Assembly: GCA_963800475.1 (NCBI GenBank)
Contig: CAWDAZ010000002.1
Location: 1,054,001-1,118,000, forward strand
Direction: 5' to 3'
DNA: 64,000 nucleotides
DNA from: Palsa-465 sp963800475
GTDB taxonomy: Bacteria; Actinomycetota; Thermoleophilia; Solirubrobacterales; Solirubrobacteraceae
A program made the position numbers and the translations under genes. This document shows positions 44,586-52,577 of the stretch, piece after piece. Position 1 is the first letter of the stretch. Each line of letters begins with the position of its first letter. The notes beneath the pieces were generated by a model, which searched no databases, was not told the DNA's origin, and worked only from the letters and a program-made list of their open reading frames with translations.

Positions 44586-44606
44586 TGGAAGCGCGACTGG
44601 AAGCGG
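44586..44606 (+). repeat. Paired TGGAAGC repeat, end of segment 1
   Basis: TGGAAGC at 44586 and TGGAAGCGG at 44598 (12-bp offset), followed by CAGACGGCAG and, 108 bp on, the displaced tRNA end. Confidence 0.6.
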
Positions 44607-44713
44607 CAGACGGCAGCAGGTTGCGTCAGCGATGGCCCGACGAAGCCGTAGATCGCCTATAGGAGCAGGCGATCGCCTTCAGGCTGCAACACCTCGCAAC
44701 ATCGCGTTTGCGA

Positions 44714-44768
44714 TAAGCGAGTATGGGGTTCACACTCCATCGCGGGTTCGAATCCCGCCCTCTCCGTT
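44714..44768 (+). repeat. Displaced tRNA-Ser(GCT) 3' end (attR-like), copy 1
   Basis: 55 bp matching 36305-36359 with one mismatch (CAC-A-CTCC for CAC-G-CTCC). It lacks the 5' half of the tRNA and is preceded by GCGA instead of CTGC. Confidence 0.85.
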
Positions 44769-44954
44769 CCCCAATCGCTCGGGTTTGCGGGCGATCTGCC
44801 TTCCGCTCTCGACTCTCGCCGCGTCAGACTCGCCGCCCGAGCAATCCGTACCCGCCCCTGATGACACGGCATCCGGACACAGCGAGGATGTGCTTGCCTG
44901 GCCGTTCATGAATGCAGCCCTTCGCACTGGGGCGCGAGCCAAGGGAGACGAGTG

Positions 44955-46541
44955 ATGTCGGACCTGATAAACGCTGAGCGCGAAGTCTCGCGCAGGAAGT
45001 TTCTGGCCATGGGCGGAACGATCGCCGCTGCCGGGACGGTCGGCCCTTGGATCGATCCGCTCTCGGCGCTCGCGGGCACCCGCTGGCCGAGCGGTCATCT
45101 CACCGCGCCGGACGCGATCCGGGTGAAGCGCGGCCAGTTCATGCCGGTGGGACAGTTCCGGGCGTGGAACTACGAGCTGGACCGGCTGGGTCCCTCGAAT
45201 CAGAAGGGGCTTCGCGCCACCGGTAGCCCGGCGCACGAGGGATATATCGACGAGTTGCATGATCTTCTGCGGCGGGCAGGGGTCAAGCACGTGCATTTCG
45301 ACCCGGTCCCGATGACGCGCTGGACCACCGCGCATTGGTCGCTGGATCTGCTCGGGGGCCCGAGCGCCGGTCCGGTCAGGACAGCGTCCTACATCCCGTA
45401 CTCCGGCCACACACCGGCGCACGGCGTGAGCGCCCCTCTTGTCTTCCTCGATGTCGCCAACCCGCCCGCTCCGGGGTCGCTGGCCGGCAAGATCGCCGTG
45501 TTCGACGTCACGCCGCAGGTTGTGCCACTGAGCTTCTTCACCGGCCTGGCGTACCCGGGCGCGACGTATGACCCGCACCACGAGTTCTCCCCGACCGAGC
45601 TGTACAAGCGGCCGTACCTCAGTAACGCCACCGAGGGGATCGAGGCGGCCAAGGCCGCTGGCGCGGCCGCGATGGTGGGCGTGATCGACTACCCCTTTGC
45701 GGCCGCTCGCGGCACCTACCTGCCCTACGACGGGATCATCTTCGGCGTGCCCGGCGTGTACGTCGACCGCGACACCGGCACCAAACTCAAGCAGCAGGCG
45801 AAGGCAGGCGTCCGCGCGCGGCTGACCGTCCCCGCCAACGTCAAGAAGATGAGCAGCCGCAACTTGATCGGCTTCATCCCGGGCCGATCCACCGAGCTCG
45901 TCGGGCTGCACTGCCACACCGATGGCAGTAACGCGATCGAGGACAACGGTCCTGCGGCGATCGTTGCGATCAGCCAGTACCTCGCCCGCCTGCCGAAACA
46001 TGCGCTGCCCCGCACGATCATGGTCCTACTCACAACCGGTCACTTCCACGGCGGCAACGGCTCGCGCGAATTCCGACGCCAGCACGCTGACGACCTCGTC
46101 AAGCGCACGAACGCGGTGATCACGATCGAGCACCTCGGCACCCGCGAATGGAACGAGATCGCGCCCGGCCGGATGGGTCTCACCGGCCGCTACGAAGCCG
46201 CCGGCACCTTTGCCCCCGGCTCAAGAGCGCTAGTCGACGCCGCCCACACCATGCTCAAGGCCGCCAACAACCACCCCGGCGCCGTGCTCAAACCCCTAGA
46301 CCCCACCGGCAACGGCACCACCACGCCGACCTGGCCCGGCGAGGGGGAGTACCTCTTCGCCCGCGGCGGGCTCGCTGACGCCAACTACATAACCGGGCCG
46401 ACCTACCTCCTCAACTGGGGCATCAAGACCACCGACAAGCTCGACTTCAACCGCATCCGCGCCCAAGCCATCGGCTTCACCGAAATGATCCTCCGGCTCG
46501 GGCGCACCCCACGCCAGAAACTGACCAACTACACCCTCTGA
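44955..46541 (+). CDS. Tat-exported M28-like protein with PA domain, active site altered
   Basis: 528 residues from ATG 44955 after AAGGGAGACGAG. Twin-arginine leader SRRKFLAMGGTIAAAGTVG. A PA-type insert around residues 160-260 (LAGKIAVFDVTPQVVPLSFF, AAKAAGAAAMVGVIDYPFAA) is followed by the M28 metallopeptidase fold. The first metal motif GLHCHTDGSNAIEDNGPAAI is present. Where M28 enzymes have the Glu-Glu pair, this protein reads LLTTGHFHGGNGSREF, so the general base and one zinc ligand appear to be replaced by His. It may be a non-peptidase or bind a different metal. Followed 34 bp later by a secreted hydrolase. Confidence 0.75.
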   Translation: MSDLINAEREVSRRKFLAMGGTIAAAGTVGPWIDPLSALAGTRWPSGHLTAPDAIRVKRGQFMPVGQFRAWNYELDRLGPSNQKGLRATGSPAHEGYIDELHDLLRRAGVKHVHFDPVPMTRWTTAHWSLDLLGGPSAGPVRTASYIPYSGHTPAHGVSAPLVFLDVANPPAPGSLAGKIAVFDVTPQVVPLSFFTGLAYPGATYDPHHEFSPTELYKRPYLSNATEGIEAAKAAGAAAMVGVIDYPFAAARGTYLPYDGIIFGVPGVYVDRDTGTKLKQQAKAGVRARLTVPANVKKMSSRNLIGFIPGRSTELVGLHCHTDGSNAIEDNGPAAIVAISQYLARLPKHALPRTIMVLLTTGHFHGGNGSREFRRQHADDLVKRTNAVITIEHLGTREWNEIAPGRMGLTGRYEAAGTFAPGSRALVDAAHTMLKAANNHPGAVLKPLDPTGNGTTTPTWPGEGEYLFARGGLADANYITGPTYLLNWGIKTTDKLDFNRIRAQAIGFTEMILRLGRTPRQKLTNYTL

Positions 46542-46575
46542 TCGCACTGATCCACAGTCGACAGGCGCAGTTCCT

Positions 46576-48090
46576 ATGAGACACGACGGCATCCCTGGTG
46601 CAACCCACCGACGATCCGTCGCGCCGGGGACCGTCGCGGTTATGACGATCGCCATCGTCGTGATCGGCGGGCTCTGCATCGCGCCGGCGAATGCAGCTGT
46701 CAGGCAGCCGCGCCAGCCGAAAGCGGGACCCGGCGGCAGCGCCACCCCGTTCAAAGGCCTGCGGGTAATTCAGGGCGGAAGCGGCTACCACGCCTGGGAG
46801 ATCCTGGAGCCGACGCGACCCACTCCCCCCTCGGCGCCGCTCGTGATCGTGATGCACGGCTACTACGAGTTCTCCGGCTACAGCGTGAACGGTGCGCTCG
46901 CCCGCCACACAGCGCTGAAAGGCAACATCGTGATCTATCCGCGCTGGCAGACCGGAGTCGCGACCCCGTGCCCAGGGCCCTACGACATCCAGCCTTGCAT
47001 CGACTCGGCCACGACGGCCATCCACTCAGCGATCGCGTACCTGCACGCCCACCCGCGGCTGGTGCAGCCGCGGTTGAACGCGACCAGCTACTTCGGGTTC
47101 TCGTTCGGCGGGATCATCACCGCGAACATGACGAATCGCTGGAAGGCGGTTCACCTTCGAAAGCCAAGGGCGATCTTCCTCGACGACCCACATGACGGCG
47201 GACTGACCGGCGACAACGAGCCGGCCCTCGACCCATCGCTGGCGGGGATCCCGTCGACAACCAGGTTCGTCTGCCATGCTGGAGCGGACGGCGTGATCAG
47301 CCTGACGGACCCGCTGGGCCAGAGCCTCAAGAACGCGAGCTGCAACGCCGTGTTCCAGAAGATCGCCCAGATCCCGCAGGCAAACAAGAGCCTCGTGTTG
47401 ACCAGCGACGACTCGCACGGTCACCCTGCCCTCCAGGCGATTCACGGCGTGTGCGCCGGGTCTGGAGCTCCGGACACCACCCCCGCGATCGGCCACTACC
47501 CGGTCGACGCGTACGACTGGGGGTTCTGCTGGCGCAGCTTCGACGCGCTCCGTGCCTGCGCCCTTTACGGCACCGATTGCCGCTACGCGCTCGGCGACAC
47601 GCCGCAGAACCGCTACATCGGCACCTGGAGCGACGGCGTGCCGATCATCGCGCTGAAGATCAAGACCCAGGCGCCGATTCGCACGCAGCCCCGGCCAAAG
47701 CGCCAAACCAAACCGCCGCCGGGAAGCTCGGTCGTTTCGCCGACCGCCAAACTGAAACGAACGCGGGCGATCTACCCGCACACCACGCGGATCGTCCTGA
47801 CAGGCACCGCATCGGGCGCTAACGGCGTGACGTTCGTCGAAATGGCCATCATCCGCCACGCCGGCGGGCGCTGCACCCAGATGACCGCTATGGGCACCTT
47901 CATCGCGTTGCGCGCCTGCGACCGACCGAGATCATTCATATTCGCCCACGGTGCAAGCCGATGGTCGCTCAGGCTGCCGGCGCGGTTGCGGCCCGGCTCA
48001 GATCTTGTCTTTGCGCGGGCCATCGATGGCCTCGGCCAAACACAGGTCGGCTACCCGCCCGCGGCGACGAGCGCGTTTACCGTTAGCTGA
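46576..48090 (+). CDS. Secreted alpha/beta hydrolase with C-terminal Ig-like domain
   Basis: 504 residues, ATG 46576. Signal peptide TVAVMTIAIVVIGGLCIAPA then NAAV. Hydrolase domain: PLVIVMHGYYEFSGYSVNGA (oxyanion-hole strand), nucleophile elbow YFGFSFGGIITANM (GxSxG), acid near FVCHAGADGVISLTDPLG and His in LTSDDSHGHPAL. A Pro/Lys linker (PRPKRQTKPPPGSS) leads to a ~110-residue beta domain (TRIVLTGTASGANGVTFVEM) with two cysteines. Substrate unknown; feruloyl-esterase/PHB-depolymerase-like enzymes are the nearest in layout. Same strand as the M28-like gene, and with it the sole cargo of segment 2. Confidence 0.75.
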   Translation: MRHDGIPGATHRRSVAPGTVAVMTIAIVVIGGLCIAPANAAVRQPRQPKAGPGGSATPFKGLRVIQGGSGYHAWEILEPTRPTPPSAPLVIVMHGYYEFSGYSVNGALARHTALKGNIVIYPRWQTGVATPCPGPYDIQPCIDSATTAIHSAIAYLHAHPRLVQPRLNATSYFGFSFGGIITANMTNRWKAVHLRKPRAIFLDDPHDGGLTGDNEPALDPSLAGIPSTTRFVCHAGADGVISLTDPLGQSLKNASCNAVFQKIAQIPQANKSLVLTSDDSHGHPALQAIHGVCAGSGAPDTTPAIGHYPVDAYDWGFCWRSFDALRACALYGTDCRYALGDTPQNRYIGTWSDGVPIIALKIKTQAPIRTQPRPKRQTKPPPGSSVVSPTAKLKRTRAIYPHTTRIVLTGTASGANGVTFVEMAIIRHAGGRCTQMTAMGTFIALRACDRPRSFIFAHGASRWSLRLPARLRPGSDLVFARAIDGLGQTQVGYPPAATSAFTVS

Positions 48091-48257
48091 AGACCTGCGG
48101 AGACGCGCATACGCGGGGCGAGAGCAAAGCAGGACGCCACCGACCAACCTCGGGCCGGTCCCGCTCCTCCGCCAAAAGCAGGTCAGTACCGCTTCTGCTT
48201 CGGGCTTAGGAGCACGAGCGAGAACTCGACCCGTTTGTTGGCTTGCTACCGACGGTG

Positions 48258-48277
48258 TGGAAGCTTTATGGAAGCGG
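48258..48277 (+). repeat. Paired TGGAAGC repeat, end of segment 2
   Basis: TGGAAGCTTTATGGAAGCGG: 11-bp offset, 107 bp before the displaced tRNA end. CAGACGGCAACGG occurs twice between them (about 48288 and 48359). Confidence 0.6.
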
Positions 48278-48383
48278 TAGGTCGCAGCAGACGGCAACGG
48301 AATCGGCCGGTTCGGAGCGCCGATCGTCCGAAGTGGCGCCTCTCCGGAGCAGACAGCAACAGACGGCAACGGACCCGGCGCGA

Positions 48384-48438
48384 TAAGCGAGTATGGGGTT
48401 CACGCTCCATCGCGGGTTCGAATCCCGCCCTCTCCGTT
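48384..48438 (+). repeat. Displaced tRNA-Ser(GCT) 3' end (attR-like), copy 2
   Basis: 55 bp identical by eye to 36305-36359; preceded by GCGA. Confidence 0.85.
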
Positions 48439-48708
48439 CTCACGCCGGCGGGCTCGAGCGCCGGCGAGCGCGGCCGAACCGGTTAGCAGGACTGCCGCTT
48501 CTCGACGAGGCGATCGCTCGGATCCGGTCGTACCGGTGTCACACAGGGCTTGCGGATTCAGCCAGCTGCGAGCGCCCGGGGTCGTTTCCATCCCCACCGG
48601 AGGACGATCAGCACCGTAGCTCTCCTCGGGTTCCGCTCCGCCCCGTCGGTGCAGCCGGGCGGGGTGTGTAGGATCGCTCGCCGACAACGAGCCAGGGGGT
48701 TCTTCGAA

Positions 48709-49083
48709 TTGATCGACACTATTCGCAAGCAGATTGAGGAACGACTCGAGCAGCTGCTCGCTGAGGCCGAGAAGCTCCGTCGTGCACTCGCTGCGCTCGA
48801 CCCTCGGGGCGGGTCGCGGACGCCTTCGCCCACAGCCAGTCCGCGCCCTCGGCCCGCTGGAACTCGACAGCGCCGCACGCAGACTCGCCGAACGAGGCGG
48901 CGCACGGCGCCCGGAGCGACGAAGGCGCGCGTGCTCGGCGCGCTCACTGATGGCCAGGCGATGACGGCCGGAGAGGTCGCGGCCGCCACCGGCCTCGCCC
49001 GCGGAACGGTCTCGACGACGCTGTCCAAACTCGCCAGGAGTGGCGAGGTGGTCAAGGCCGAGCGCGGCTACCGCCTGCCGTAG
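48709..49083 (+). CDS. Winged-helix DNA-binding protein with coiled-coil start
   Basis: 124 residues from TTG 48709 (GTG 48664 is an alternative). The N-terminal helix LIDTIRKQIEERLEQLLAEA then EKLRRAL is a likely coiled coil for dimerisation. A basic Ser/Pro/Arg linker follows, then a C-terminal winged helix: ARVLGALTDGQAMTAGEVAA, ATGLARGTVSTTLSKLARSG, EVVKAERGYRLP. The fold is MarR/BlaI-like in outline. Probable local transcription regulator; targets unknown. First gene of segment 3. Confidence 0.7.
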   Translation: MIDTIRKQIEERLEQLLAEAEKLRRALAALDPRGGSRTPSPTASPRPRPAGTRQRRTQTRRTRRRTAPGATKARVLGALTDGQAMTAGEVAAATGLARGTVSTTLSKLARSGEVVKAERGYRLP

Positions 49084-49519
49084 GCGGGCACACCATTCAG
49101 CTTCCAAGCGGTGCGCTTGGCCGACCGCAGGCGGCCCAGAGCGACCGACGAGCCGCTCGAGCCATAGCCGTTTCAGCTCGAACTCGACACGACCGTCCGT
49201 AGTTGAGATTGATCCCTTAGCGTCCGCGGCCGTCCCTACCACGCGATACCAACGGCGGGGCGTCACGGTCGGAGACTCTTGCTCTGTCGTATGCGCCGGC
49301 CGCCGGCGACCGTTTGCTTGGCCCTTCGAAGCGACGCTCTGTGTCAGCGCCCGGTCGAGCGCGTTTGTGCTGCCCGCCCGCGTCGACTTCTGAAACGCCG
49401 GGCAGATCCAGCTGTCTCAGACTCGCGATGAGACCGCTGCTTGTAGACCGCTGCTTGTAGCCCAATTCAGCAGTCTCGGGCGGGCGTGACTCTGGGAGTG
49501 GGCGCGAGTTGAGGGTTGG
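49084..49519. repeat. Intergenic stretch with partial repeat R (49430-49480)
   Basis: Minus-strand copy reading GGGCTACAAGCAGCGGTC, with CTGCTTGTAG duplicated in tandem. The neighbouring part (49375-49420, GTCGACTTCTGAAACGCCGG) resembles 55453-55490 (GTCGACCTCTGGAACGCCGG). No gene. Confidence 0.45.
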
Positions 49520-51316
49520 TCAGCCGCTGCCGGCTGTGGGGGTCGCGGCGGGGAGGATGCTGAATCGCAGGAACGCCGGCCTTGATTGGTTGCCGTTGGC
49601 GGTCGCGGTGATCTTCAACGTGTAGGTGCCGGGGGCGAGCCATCTGTGGCGGTTGATCCGGCCCTCGAAGTGCAGGCTGTTGTTCCCAGCCTTTCCTTGG
49701 TAGCGGAGCGTCGCGATCACCACGGTCCGCTGACAGTGCGGCTTGCGACTGTTCTTGTCGGTGGTCGGGACGCAGTTCCCGCCGACGCCGCGGCCGGCGA
49801 CGGTTTGGGTGAAGTCGAACTTCACCTGGGCGCGCAGCCCGAGTGTGAAGCGGAAGGTGGTGCCGACCGGCGGCGTTGCCCGCGCGTAGCGGGGCAGCGC
49901 GTTGCCCAGTCGCCAGCGCTTGGCCGATTGAGTGACGTTGCTGAGTTGCGGCGCACCGTGGGGAATCTGCGACGCAGCGCAAGGAGAGCTTCCGGAGAAG
50001 TACGGCACCTGCTCGGGGTATGTGCGGTCTTTGTAGCTCGCATCGATCTGGGCATAGGAGTTACCTCCCCAGGCAAACACCGCCGTGCCGGCGCTGTTGA
50101 GAGCCAGGCTGAAGAACTCGCCTGCGGCCACGCTCGTGATACCGCTGAGGACGCCGACGTTGCCGGTCCCGTGGACCTGCACGGGGTAGGGATGGTTGTT
50201 GTCGGAGTGGACGCCGAGCTGACCGTGATTGTTACGGCCCCAGGCATACACGGTGCCGTCGTCCTTCACCGCGAGGCTGTGATCCTCGCCTCCGGACACG
50301 CTCGTGATCCCGCTGAGGACGCCCACGTTATCGGGCCCATGGACCTGCACGGGATAGTCGTGGCCGCCGGTGTTGTTGACGCCGAGCTCACCGTAGCGGT
50401 TGTCGCCCCACGCCCACACGGTGCCGTCACGCCTGATTGCCAGGCTGAACTGATGGCCCGCCGCAATCGACACGATGTCGGTGAGGAACCCCGCGCCATT
50501 GGATCCCTCGACCTGCACGGGCGTGTCGCTGTCCGTCAGGGAGCCGTTCCCCAGCTCGTAGGGGTTGTTGTGGCCCCAGGCCCACACGGTGCCGTCGCTC
50601 TTGAGCGCCAGGCTGAAGTCCTCGCCTGCGGCCACGGCCGTGATACCGCTGAGGAAGCCGACGTTACCGGGCCCGTGGACCTCCACCGGGTAGTGGTGCT
50701 CGGTGTCGGAGTGGACGCCGAGCTGACCGTAATGGTTGTCCCCCCAGGCCCACACCGTGCCGTCGCTCCCGACCGCGACGCTGAAGTCCGCGCCCGCCGC
50801 CACCGCCGTGATATTGCTGAGGACACCGGCGTTGTCGGCCCCGTGGACCTCGACCGGGTAGTGGTGGTCGTTGTCGGAGTTGACACCGAGCTGGCCGTGG
50901 CCGCCGTCGCCCCATGACCATACGGTGCCGTCGCTCCTGAGCGCCAGGCTATGTGCGGTCCCGGCCGCGATCGCCTTGGCGCCGGTGAAGTAGCCCACCG
51001 CTGACGGGCCCACGACGCGAGCGGGGGGGAAGTATGCCGCCAGGGGACCGGTGTTGTTGCCGATCTGTCCGTGCCAGTCGGAGCCCCAGCCCCACACCAG
51101 CCCGCAGCCATAGTGCAAGACGTCATGGACGATCGCCAGTGCATGTTGGTCCCCCGCAGCGATCGCTTGCAGCGGCCCCCGTGGCTGAGCGCCCGCCTGT
51201 CCGCTCAAGGCGACAAGGAGGGCCACCGTAGCCACGATGCCCCGCAACGACGCAACCACCCACCGCCACCCAAAGAGGTAGCCGACCGGCTTCATCATTG
51301 CAGTCCTCATCTTCAT
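49520..51316 (-). CDS. Secreted RCC1-repeat beta-propeller protein with the FG-GAP-type C-terminal domain
   Basis: About 598 residues from ATG 51316; a GTG at 51364 is also in frame. Signal peptide SLRGIVATVALLVALSGQAG. Seven or so RCC1 repeats of ~50 residues: ITAVAAGADFSVAVGSDGTV then WAWGDNHYGQLG, and variants. The last ~140 residues (VTQSAKRWRLGNALPRYARA, VGTTFRFTL, GNNSLHFEGRINRHRWLAPG, TYTLKITA) match, in diverged form, the C-terminal domain of the two FG-GAP proteins, including two cysteines. Extracellular; ligand unknown. Repeats are near-identical at DNA level, so long false open frames appear on the other strand. Confidence 0.85.
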   Translation of the reverse strand: MKMRTAMMKPVGYLFGWRWVVASLRGIVATVALLVALSGQAGAQPRGPLQAIAAGDQHALAIVHDVLHYGCGLVWGWGSDWHGQIGNNTGPLAAYFPPARVVGPSAVGYFTGAKAIAAGTAHSLALRSDGTVWSWGDGGHGQLGVNSDNDHHYPVEVHGADNAGVLSNITAVAAGADFSVAVGSDGTVWAWGDNHYGQLGVHSDTEHHYPVEVHGPGNVGFLSGITAVAAGEDFSLALKSDGTVWAWGHNNPYELGNGSLTDSDTPVQVEGSNGAGFLTDIVSIAAGHQFSLAIRRDGTVWAWGDNRYGELGVNNTGGHDYPVQVHGPDNVGVLSGITSVSGGEDHSLAVKDDGTVYAWGRNNHGQLGVHSDNNHPYPVQVHGTGNVGVLSGITSVAAGEFFSLALNSAGTAVFAWGGNSYAQIDASYKDRTYPEQVPYFSGSSPCAASQIPHGAPQLSNVTQSAKRWRLGNALPRYARATPPVGTTFRFTLGLRAQVKFDFTQTVAGRGVGGNCVPTTDKNSRKPHCQRTVVIATLRYQGKAGNNSLHFEGRINRHRWLAPGTYTLKITATANGNQSRPAFLRFSILPAATPTAGSG

Positions 51317-51498
51317 CCACTTCGTCTCACACCGTTCGCACCTACCCGGGGCGATCATCGCCACCTAACCGCAGCTAGCCACGCCCTCGCCACGGTAAAT
51401 CCCCCACCAGCACCCGCCATCGCCGTAAATCCCGGTCGCCGCTAAGTAGCCGCTACGGAGCGACCCGAGGCCAGCAGACCGCCGCCTCGATCGAACAC

Positions 51499-51570
51499 CA
51501 GCAGTCTCAAGTTGACTCGCGCTGAGCGCAGTCGGGCGAAGCCGATCCGCTGCTGCTTGTAGCCCAATCC
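51499..51570 (-). repeat. Intergenic repeat R, copy 3
   Basis: Minus-strand reading GGATTGGGCTACAAGCAGCA ... GCGAGTCAACTTGAGACTGCTG, matching 9099-9172. It lies in a ~420-bp non-coding stretch (51317-51737). Confidence 0.65.
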
Positions 51571-51737
51571 ACAACTCCGGCCGAAGGCAGTCGAGAGTGT
51601 TGCTTTCGATCTGAACCCCGAAGCCGACCTCTCGCCGCCGATCCGGCTCCTCCGTTTCGTCCGTAGCGGTCACCTCGTCCTAGTGGGGCGGGACTGCTGT
51701 TTTTTGCGCAGAAGGCGACAGCCTGGGACTGCGTGGC

Positions 51738-52367
51738 TTAGGCCAGCCCCTCTGCGTTATTCACGATCGTCTTCTGAAAATCGAGGACATTCTTGGTGAT
51801 GGCCGAGGAGAGCTGGAGAAGGTTTGTCCTCTGTTGCACGACGAGGTTCAGTTCCACGATCTCGCTCTGCGAGGGCGGCCTCGGGCTGGCCAGCGCTTGC
51901 GCCTTGGCGCCAACGTCCGCGATCTTCTGATTGAGGAGCTGGCTCGGGTCGACGGGGCTGGAACTCCCATGAGCGGCCCGTAGTCGTCGCTCGATGGTCG
52001 AGATGCGTGTGTCGTCGCGGATGATCGCGGTGCACAGATCCTCCATGACTTTGGTCTGGGCACGGATGTGACCGGCGAGCGGTTTCAGTGCTGGTTTCAG
52101 CTTCACGGCCTGGTAGGTCTGCGCGTCCTCGACTCGCAGCAGAGCCCGGAGCACGATCGCCTCACCCGCAATGCGGTGCACCTTCTTGATCGTCGCCTGC
52201 GATGGCATCGCGGTTCGGGTGCTGTTGCGGGTGGAAGCTGTGGCAGCGGCGGCACCAGCCAGCCACGCCACCAGCGCCACTGCACTACAAGCCAAGCCCC
52301 GACGCAAACCCCCCATCGGCGCGCAGGCTACTAGGTCGAAATCAGGCCGTTCTCGCATCACGCCCAT
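51738..52367 (-). CDS. Secreted helical protein of unknown function
   Basis: 209 residues. Signal peptide LACSAVALVAWLAGAAAATA, then a mostly helical mature part: ATIKKVHRIAGEAIVLRALL, LKPLAGHIRAQTKVMEDLCT, TRISTIERRLRAAHG, SQSEIVELNLVVQQRTNLLQ and LSSAITKNVLDFQKTIVNNA. No metal or catalytic motif; one cysteine in the mature part. Long amphipathic helices suggest a coiled-coil or four-helix bundle. No family recognised. Confidence 0.65.
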   Translation of the reverse strand: MGVMRERPDFDLVACAPMGGLRRGLACSAVALVAWLAGAAAATASTRNSTRTAMPSQATIKKVHRIAGEAIVLRALLRVEDAQTYQAVKLKPALKPLAGHIRAQTKVMEDLCTAIIRDDTRISTIERRLRAAHGSSSPVDPSQLLNQKIADVGAKAQALASPRPPSQSEIVELNLVVQQRTNLLQLSSAITKNVLDFQKTIVNNAEGLA

Positions 52368-52412
52368 GAGTGAGTTGATCGAACAGCAGAAGTCTCGCCC
52401 ACGCGGCGGCGC

Positions 52413-52520
52413 TCGCCTACCGGCTCACCACCCAGCCGGCGAAATGGTTTATCGGGGCGCCCGGACCAATCTCCCGCCGCTCTTGGGCATTCGGCCGATC
52501 CATACCGGTGCATACCGTTC
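52413..52520 (+). repeat. 107-bp direct repeat, copy 1 (upstream of aidB)
   Basis: About 85 percent identical by eye to 54204-54310. Contains ACCACCCAGCCGGCGAAA, GCGCCCGGACCAA, CATACCGGTGCATACCGTTC and a CCGGCT/AGCCGG hairpin. Ends 57 bp before the aidB start, so it may also hold the promoter. Confidence 0.75.
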
Positions 52521-52577
52521 TACTGAGCGCCGGCGCGATAGGGTCGGTAGTTGCAGCGACGACTGCCCGAGGAGCAG

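Noticed and set aside
44730..46001. Minus-strand frames ending in NGEGGIRTRDGV or ERAGFEPAMEREPHTRLS (also near 36.4, 48.4 and 62.4 kb)
   Set aside because: These are antisense translations of tRNA-Ser 3' ends, a known annotation artefact, not proteins.
49586..50917. 443-codon plus-strand frame opposite the RCC1 gene
   Set aside because: Shadow of the repeated RCC1 DNA; its repetitive protein has no known fold.
49520..51316. CRISPR-like regular repetition
   Set aside because: The ~150-bp periodicity encodes RCC1 blades; there are no short palindromic repeats with unique spacers here or elsewhere in the window.
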